From positions 6,425,292 to 6,489,291 of the forward strand of contig CP092877.1 of the NCBI GenBank assembly GCA_030710605.1: 64,000 nt of DNA, given 5' to 3'. Position 1 is the first letter of the stretch, and each line of letters starts with the position of its first letter. The position numbers were made by a program, and so were the translations under genes. The notes under the pieces were generated by a model. That model did no database searches, was not told the DNA's origin, and saw only the letters and a program-made list of their open reading frames with translations. Below are positions 56,195 through 64,000 of the stretch, piece by piece. This DNA is from Cordylochernes scorpioides. Its lineage: Eukaryota > Arthropoda > Arachnida > Pseudoscorpiones > Chernetidae.

Positions 56195-56776
56195 TTTAAA
56201 CTCGCTAAGAATTGCCTAAGAAAAAATTGTCAAACTTGTCCCTCTCTTAAGAACCATGACACTTTTCAAACAACTAGTTGTAAATTAGTGAATACTATTT
56301 ATAAATTAACATGCCAAATTTGTCAACTATCATATATAGGACAAACTTGTAATCCATTAAATATACGAATAAACCTACATAGAAACCACGCTAAAAAATC
56401 AATTGGTAATATATATATGAAAGAACACAATCAATTACATACTTTTAACAACTTTAAGATAGAAATACTAGACATATGTCAAAACAAAAAACAACGACTA
56501 TTATTAGAAAACAACTACATTTATAAACACAACACATTATTCCCTTATGGACTTAACGACGAATTAAACTACACATACAAACCACAAACAGAAGAAATTT
56601 CAACCTATGAAATCAGTTGCAAATACAAAAAAAATGAATTTAAAACTAAACCTAATAAAACTAGAGGTAAAACTACAAATAAATTAGGTTACATTGAATT
56701 TGAAGAATTACTGGACCCAAAACAAATGTACACTAACAACTTCGTCGATAAATTTATTAAAAATTATTTAAACTAA
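56195..56776 (+). pseudogene. Naiad-like PLE copy 2: N-terminal GIY-YIG endonuclease segment
   Basis: Open from just after a TAA (56192-56194) with no ATG in the early part. The first 31 codons include a Cys-rich KNCLRKNCQTCPSLKN stretch seen in PLE endonucleases. From 56288: TIYKLTCQICQLSYIGQT (the GIY-YIG core, Tyr and Gly present), NIRINLHRNH (conserved Arg, and with CQIC a CCHH zinc motif), ENNYIYKHNTLFPYGLND (catalytic Glu and the PYGLN motif). The domain precedes the RT, the reverse of Penelope and Poseidon, and matches the permuted Naiad/Chlamys PLEs. Loss of one C near 56763 shifts the frame and ends it at 56776. The endonuclease would nick target DNA to prime reverse transcription. 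Confidence 0.88.
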
Positions 56777-58671
56777 ATAATAATAAATTTATCAAACTCA
56801 TAGAATATATTAAAATTCATAATCTGACTAACAGATTAATAGATATCACACACGACATCTTTAAATACAGAAAAATTAAACAAACTACTAATAACATTAA
56901 TATTATCATTAAATTTAATAACAATTTATTTAATCATATTAAATTTAATGATATTTTTAATAACCAAATCATCAATAATCTTTTCCCTATAAAAAATTTA
57001 AATTTTAAAACAATCTGGAGATACAATAAAAATATAGGTAATTTAGTTTGCAATTATAACCAATTTATTAATAATTTGGCAAATTTTAAAAAAATTAAAT
57101 GTAATTGCAACAACTATATTGATAAATATAAGTTCTCAGGTCATATATTAACTAGCAACTTTTCTTTTTTAAATCCAGAATATCAAGAAATTTTAAATAA
57201 AGGGTATAAATATATACCTCAAATTAAACACAATTATAATAATACAATTAAATCTATATTAAAAGATATAGATATTTTCATAAATAAAACTAGTATAAAA
57301 TACAGTATTCCAGAATTTACTTTTCTGGAATGGAAACATAATATTAAAAAGGAAATTATAAATTATTATAATAATACACTTAAATACACAAAACCCAATT
57401 CAGACATTCCTTCTTTTAAAGAAAATATAATTAATTTACAGAAGGACTATATTATCACTCCTATAGATAAATGTCCCAATAATTTATCTTTAATTTGTAA
57501 AAATCTATACCACGATATACTAAAAAAGGAAATTGATAATAATCATAAATACACTTTTGCTAGAACTACAGGCACAAAAATCAAAAAAGACATCAAAAAT
57601 GTTGAAAATTCACTAAAAATTTATAATAACCACAAAAATCCAAACATACCAAAGTTCTATATAATTCCTAAACTACACAAAAAACCTATTTCTTTCAGAA
57701 CAATCACATCTGGTATAAATTCAGTCATAAAAAATATTGATATACAATTAGCCTCAACACTACAATTTATTATAAATAAATTAACTAATAAATATAATTA
57801 TAAATTTATCGACTCAAATAAAAAAATCATTAATTATTTAATGAACAATTGGACAAACATTGAAACAGTACACACATTTGACTTTGAGGACCTATATTCT
57901 AAAATAAATTTAAGAGATCTAAATAATAAAATAACCAATTTATTTAATGAATTCATTAATGACAAAACTTTCTACATTAAAATTATTCATAACAGATATA
58001 AAACATTTAAATTAGATCTTAAAACAGCAAAAACTCTACTGGAAACATTTTTAAATTTTAACTATATAGAATTTAAAAATAAAATATATATTCAATCAGA
58101 AGGCGTTCCCATGGGTACTTCTTCTAGTCCGTTATTAGCAAATCTAATATTGTTCTGGTACGAAAGAGAATACTTTCTACAAAATAATATTAATTGGCAA
58201 ATATTCCGATATGTAGATGACATAATAATATTTAATAATCCACTGTTTAAAAAATTAATACCTGAAATATATCCTAAATACTTGAAACTTAAGAACAATG
58301 AAAAAATTTATAGAAACAAAAAAGTTAACTTTTTAGACTTGAATATAGACCTTACAAATAGTGCTGTTAGAGTTTATAATAAAAAGAGTAATTATAATTT
58401 CAATATTATAAAATACTGTAATATGAATTCTAATATATCATTAAATTGCTGTAAAGGTATATATTATGGTCAGTTTCTAAGATTTTATAGAATAAATAAT
58501 ATATTAGATAATTTCATAGAAGATGTTAAAAATTTAAACATGGAATTTATTAAAAACAAATTTAGTATCAAACAAGTAAAATATTTCAACAGTATATCAA
58601 TTATAAAATATTTAAAAAAAAATAAATGGAAATATCCATTTATGAAATCAACTTTCTATAATTTCTCTTAA
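56770..58671 (+). pseudogene. Naiad-like PLE copy 2: linker and reverse transcriptase segment
   Basis: After the frameshift the frame is open through to a TAA at 58671. From the codon at 57076 (531 residues): IITPIDKC...LSLICK (RT motif 1, about 126-142), PKLHK and RTITSG (198-213), FDFEDLY with the first catalytic Asp (268-274), GVPMGTSSSPLLAN (343-356), YVDD (379-382) and NFLDL (418-422). All catalytic residues are present. PLE reverse transcriptases are the sister group of telomerase. The RT part looks undamaged. The basic, Asn/Lys-rich composition follows the AT-rich genome. Confidence 0.9.
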
Positions 58672-60459
58672 TATTAACTAATACAAATTTATAATCTTTA
58701 ACAGTTAATTAAACTTTGATTAAATAACTGATTAAAAGATTTTTTCACAAGATTTTTAAAGTGTTAAAGTATATAGTTCATTTTTGTTTAATCTCCAATT
58801 TCTGGGGAGGAAAATGGAAGTTAAATAAAGGTGAATTTGCACAATTAATAGCTTTATTAAACTCTTATAATTTGCCTTTTTAAAGGAATATTAAAAGATG
58901 AATAAGTGTTAAATCAGTTATTTTGATATAACTAGCTGTAAAGATTATGAAATTTAGCTTTCTTCCTTTAACTATTTTTCCTTTCTTCTTTAATTTTCTT
59001 GTTGTTCAAAAAAATTCTGAATAAATGGTCTAAATTTGAAATGTGGGGGGACATTCCCCTCCCGCGACATGTGTCAGCCAGAAATAGATATTCACAATGG
59101 AGGACGCCGCGGCCGAGGTAGGTTTACAGTTTGAATTTGTTAACACTTGTATCTGTTATATATGTTCATTTAAATATTTCCCTGAAACAACTTAATATTA
59201 ACACATAAAATCCGGTTTAAAAGAGATCTATGACATAATAAAGAAGGGGTGAAATGTCGCTGGAATTTTATCTGAAGATCCCCGTTCCAGCAGATCTCTT
59301 TTTCCAATTCATTTCAATTTAAAGTCTTTTGTGTATGTCTGGTCTACCATTAGGGTTTCAAAACATAATATCCAAACTTATAACAAATGTTAATTCATAC
59401 TATAGATATATTACTAAATACAACTATTTATAATCATATTATAAAATAAAAAAACCTTTAAAAATCTTTAAAAAAAAAGGATAAAATATAAAATCATAAA
59501 AAATATATATATATATATACTAACAATCTTATCTACCTTCTTTATAAAACTCTTTTTTTTTTTCCTTATTATTAGTTTGATTAAAAGTGCATGGTTCTGT
59601 CTTTCTCTCTTTTTTCTAACTATTATATATATTCTCTCTTCGATTATTCTATATATAGGATTAGAGTATGTCTGAATGACGTGTAAAAGCCGATGTAATA
59701 GACGTTACTTTGTTAATTTTTATTGTTATTAATTATAAATATATAATTAACTTGAGGATGTAGTAGAAGTAAAGGATTTTTTTTTTCTCTCTCTATCTAC
59801 AAATTAATAACATTTTACAAATTTTATAATTTGAATTTAAATGATCATAATAGTGAAGATAATCTTAATACAAAACTGGACTATAAAATTAAATAACTAT
59901 TTATTATTATAATTAATTTAGATTTAGCTTGCTAATCTAATCAAATCTAACTGATATAAGTTATCATTATTATCAGTTTGCTCCTTAAGTTTTAAAATTA
60001 GAATCACTGTTATAATTTTGTTATATAGTTTCTACACTATATTAATTCATATGAGCTTGCTCTATGATATATTTTTTATATATAACATAATATACAAATT
60101 AAATTATATTAGATATTCTAATATAAATAAATCTTCATACAAATTTTAATTATCTTTCATTGTTTGATTATTAAAAATTAAATTATAAAAGTAATTCTAG
60201 AAAAAATAATTTCAGAACTTTTGTTTTTTTCATTGTTTAGTTAGTTTAAAGATGTTTTTTTTATTAGTTATTCTTAAAAATATAACAGATAACAAACAGT
60301 AATATCTATATAATTATAGATTAATTATTCAATTTATTACAAATTTTATCACCACAAAAACAATTAAGTAAAATATATTTAAAAATTCATAAGAATAACA
60401 AACTAAAAAAACTAAAAAAAACTACAAACATATTAGTGTTAGCACCTCTTTTATGTTAA
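58672..60459 (+). repeat. PLE intervening spacer (pLTR-type), plus array, complete
   Basis: 1788 bp between two tandem plus-oriented units. It contains a hairpin-rich stretch near 59215-59310 (AAAGAGATCT...AGATCTCTTT outside, GCTGGAA...TTCCAGC inside), the GC-rich island at 59040-59120 and AT tracts. In PLEs the repeated terminal region supplies promoter and processing signals for the next unit. No TATA box can be assigned with confidence in such AT-rich sequence. Confidence 0.8.
59097..59119 (+). promoter_or_regulatory. Candidate first coding exon and 5' splice site of the PLE
   Basis: CACAATGG start context, then ATGGAGGACGCCGCGGCCGA with G, then GTAGGT (donor, GT at 59118). Seven codons, phase 0. 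The island is far more GC-rich than its surroundings and is kept in all four complete spacers (50139-50161 and 54403-54425 on the minus strand, 63365-63387 on the plus strand). The next unit's frame has no ATG and has an AG in phase 0 at 60473-60474. Splicing is a hypothesis. Confidence 0.35.
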
Positions 60460-61245
60460 TTTAAACTCGCTAAGAATTGCCTAAGAAAAAATTGTCAAAC
60501 TTGTCCCTCTCTTAAGAACCATGACACTTTTCAAACAACTAGTTGTAAATTAGTGAATACTATTTATAAATTAACATGCCAAATTTGTCAACTATCATAT
60601 ATAGGACAAACTTGTAATCCATTAAATATACGAATAAACCTACATAGAAACCACGCTAAAAAATCAATTGGTAATATATATATGAAAGAACACAATCAAT
60701 TACATACTTTTAACAACTTTAAGATAGAAATACTAGACATATGTCAAAACAAAAAACAACGACTATTATTAGAAAACAACTACATTTATAAACACAACAC
60801 ATTATTCCCTTATGGACTTAACGACGAATTAAACTACACATACAAACCACAAACAGAAGAAATTTCAACCTATGAAATCAGTTGCAAATACAAAAAAAAT
60901 GAATTTAAAACTAAACCTAATAAAACTAGAGGTAAAACTACAAATAAATTAGGTTACATTGAATTTGAAGAATTACTGGACCCAAAACAAATGTACACTA
61001 ACAACTTCGTCGATAAATTTATTAAAACATTATTTAAACTAAATAATAATAAATTTATCAAACTCATAGAATATATTAAAATTCATAATCTGACTAACAG
61101 ATTAATAGATATCACACACGACATCTTTAAATACAGAAAAATTAAACAAACTACTAATAACATTAATATTATCATTAAATTTAATAACAATTTATTTAAT
61201 CATATTAAATTTAATGATATTTTTAATAACCTAAATCATCAATAA
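60460..61245 (+). pseudogene. Naiad-like PLE copy 3: N-terminal GIY-YIG endonuclease segment
   Basis: Same frame as copy 2 (offset 4265 bp), including the C that copy 2 has lost. It ends at 61245 because of an extra T near 61231. All endonuclease motifs are intact. Confidence 0.88.
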
Positions 61246-62938
61246 TCTTTTCCCTATAAAAAATTTAAATTTTAAAACAATCTGGAGATACAATAAAAAT
61301 ATAGGTAATTTAGTTTGCAATTATAACCAATTTATTAATAATTTGGCAAATTTTAAAAAAATTAAATGTAATTGCAACAACTATATTGATAAATATAAGT
61401 TCTCAGGTCATATATTAACTAGCAACTTTTCTTTTTTAAATCCAGAATATCAAGAAATTTTAAATAAAGGGTATAAATATATACCTCAAATTAAACACAA
61501 TTATAATAATACAATTAAATCTATATTAAAAGATATAGATATTTTCATAAATAAAACTAGTATAAAATACAGTATTCCAGAATTTACTTTTCTGGAATGG
61601 AAACATAATATTAAAAAGGAAATTATAAATTATTATAATAATACACTTAAATACACAAAACCCAATTCAGACATTCCTTCTTTTAAAGAAAATATAATTA
61701 ATTTACAGAAGGACTATATTATCACTCCTATAGATAAATGTCCCAATAATTTATCTTTAATTTGTAAAAATCTATACCACGATATACTAAAAAAGGAAAT
61801 TGATAATAATCATAAATACACTTTTGCTAGAACTACAGGCACAAAAATCAAAAAAGACATCAAAAATGTTGAAAATTCACTAAAAATTTATAATAACCAC
61901 AAAAATCCAAACATACCAAAGTTCTATATAATTCCTAAACTACACAAAAAACCTATTTCTTTCAGAACAATCACATCTGGTATAAATTCAGTCATAAAAA
62001 ATATTGATATACAATTAGCCTCAACACTACAATTTATTATAAATAAATTAACTAATAAATATAATTATAAATTTATCGACTCAAATAAAAAAATCATTAA
62101 TTATTTAATGAACAATTGGACAAACATTGAAACAGTACACACATTTGACTTTGAGGACCTATATTCTAAAATAAATTTAAGAGATCTAAATAATAAAATA
62201 ACCAATTTATTTAATGAATTCATTAATGACAAAACTTTCTACATTAAAATTATTCATAACAGATATAAAACATTTAAATTAGATCTTAAAACAGCAAAAA
62301 CTCTACTGGAAACATTTTTAAATTTTAACTATATAGAATTTAAAAATAAAATATATATTCAATCAGAAGGCGTTCCCATGGGTACTTCTTCTAGTCCGTT
62401 ATTAGCAAATCTAATATTGTTCTGGTACGAAAGAGAATACTTTCTACAAAATAATATTAATTGGCAAATATTCCGATATGTAGATGACATAATAATATTT
62501 AATAATCCACTGTTTAAAAAATTAATACCTGAAATATATCCTAAATACTTGAAACTTAAGAACAATGAAAAAATTTATAGAAACAAAAAAGTTAACTTTT
62601 TAGACTTGAATATAGACCTTACAAATAGTGCTGTTAGAGTTTATAATAAAAAGAGTAATTATAATTTCAATATTATAAAATACTGTAATATGAATTCTAA
62701 TATATCATTAAATTGCTGTAAAGGTATATATTATGGTCAGTTTCTAAGATTTTATAGAATAAATAATATATTAGATAATTTCATAGAAGATGTTAAAAAT
62801 TTAAACATGGAATTTATTAAAAACAAATTTAGTATCAAACAAGTAAAATATTTCAACAGTATATCAATTATAAAATATTTAAAAAAAAATAAATGGAAAT
62901 ATCCATTTATGAAATCAACTTTCTATAATTTCTCTTAA
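61235..62938 (+). pseudogene. Naiad-like PLE copy 3: linker and reverse transcriptase segment
   Basis: RT frame identical in predicted sequence to copy 2 from 61343 to the stop at 62938, with all motifs including YVDD. Only the single-base insertion upstream separates it from the endonuclease. Confidence 0.9.
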
Positions 62939-64000
62939 TATTAACTAATACAAATTTATAATCTTTAACAGTTAATTAAACTTTGATTAAATAACTGATT
63001 AAAAGATTTTTTCACAAGATTTTTAAAGTGTTAAAGTATATAGTTCATTTTTGTTTAATCTCCAATTTCTGGAGAGGAAAATGGAAGTTAAATAAAGGTG
63101 AATTTGCACAATTAATAGCTTTATTAAACTCCTATAATTTGCCTTTTTAAAGGAATATTAAAAGATGAATAAGTGTTAAATCAGTTATTTTGATATAACT
63201 AGCTGTAAAGATTATGAAATTTAGCTTTCTTCCTTTAACTATTTTTCCTTTCTTCTTTAATTTTCTTGTTGTTCAAAAAAATTCTGAATAAATGGTCTAA
63301 ATTTGAAATGTGGGGGGACATTCCCCTCCCGCGACATGTGTCAGCCAGAAATAGATATTCACAATGGAGGACGCCGCGGCCGAGGTAGGTTTACAGTTTG
63401 AATTTGTTAACACTTGTATCTGTTATATATGTTCATTTAAATATTTCACTGAAACAACTTAATATTAACACATAAAATCCGGTTTAAAAGAGATCTATGA
63501 CATAATAAAGAAGGGGTGAAATGTCGCTGGAATTTTATCTGAAGATCCCCGTTCCAGCAGATCTCTTTTTCCAATTCATTTCAATTTAAAGTCTTTTGTG
63601 TATGTCTGGTCTACCATTAGGGTTTCAAAACATAATATCCAAACTTATAACAAATGTTAATTCATACTATAGATATATTACTAAATACAACTATTTATAA
63701 TCATATTATAAAATAAAAAAAACCTTTAAAAATCTTTAAAAAAAAAAGGATAAAATATAAAATCATAAAAAAAATATATATATATATACTAACAATCTTA
63801 TCTACCTTCTTTATAAAACTCTTTTTTTTTTTCCTTATTATTAGTTTGATTAAAAGTGCATGGTTCTGTCTTTCTCTCTTTTTTCTAACTATTATATATA
63901 TTCTCTCTTCGATTATTCTATATATAGGATTAGAGTATGTCTGAATGACGTGTAAAAGCCGATGTAATAGACGTTACTTTGTTAATTTTTATTGTTATTA
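62939..64000 (+). repeat. PLE spacer, plus array, running off the window
   Basis: Matches 58672-59730. Another unit may follow beyond the right edge. Confidence 0.85.

Noticed and set aside
59215-59310. Possible permuted hammerhead in the PLE spacer (GGGGTGAAATGTC...CTGAAGATCCCC)
   Set aside because: CTGAAGA, GAAA and GTC are present and GGGG/CCCC could pair, but stem III would have almost no bases, stem II starts with a T-T mismatch and stem I has no partner. A simpler nested hairpin explains the pairing.

Overview
The window is AT-rich eukaryotic DNA built almost entirely from transposable elements in different states of decay, with one 100-base assembly gap (49203-49302). I found no confident host protein gene. 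The elements (a Ty3/Gypsy gag and pol of a type common in arthropods, R1-clade and Tx1/L1-like LINEs, Tc1/mariner copies, a pogo-type MITE, and a decayed copy of a repetitive uncharacterised arthropod protein family) point to an arthropod, possibly a chelicerate or crustacean. That placement is inference.

Layout. 1-2562 (minus): a Ty3/Gypsy 5' LTR, primer-binding site, gag and start of pol, inserted into the leader of a second Gypsy-type element that has a different LTR but the same primer-binding site. 2683-4568 (minus): a broken LINE with an ORF1 tail, endonuclease and partial reverse transcriptase. 6370-12720: a Tc1 pseudogene, several foldback (palindromic) elements, the arthropod-family pseudogene and a Gypsy pol scrap. 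12940-20118 and 35101-42302: two nearly identical copies of a segment of about 7.2 kb. At the right end of each is a 770-790 bp LTR. In the left copy this begins a non-coding LTR retrotransposon (19349-24366); in the right copy it is a solo LTR with a TATA target duplication. A second duplicated block (24368-26826 and 43150-47964) carries a Tc1 pseudogene and, in the right copy only, a young internally deleted Gypsy element (43467-45836). 27400-33550: a cluster of short non-autonomous elements that includes a complete minimal type I hammerhead ribozyme (30028-30071, minus). 33690-35060: an R1-clade reverse transcriptase fragment.

48001-64000 is dominated by Penelope-like elements (PLEs). A canonical PLE with a C-terminal GIY-YIG domain (minus) runs into the gap. 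To its right is an array of a different PLE with permuted order, GIY-YIG endonuclease before the reverse transcriptase, as described for the Naiad/Chlamys group. Two units lie in minus orientation (one a fragment) and two in plus orientation, with a period of about 4.27 kb, meeting at an inverted junction at 55150. Each long copy has one different single-base indel, so the array is either freshly dead or contains sequencing errors.

As a working picture, the PLEs are the likely source of reverse transcriptase and endonuclease activity. The hammerhead-bearing and foldback elements look like short non-autonomous passengers that may have been copied by them. The link between the two is inference.
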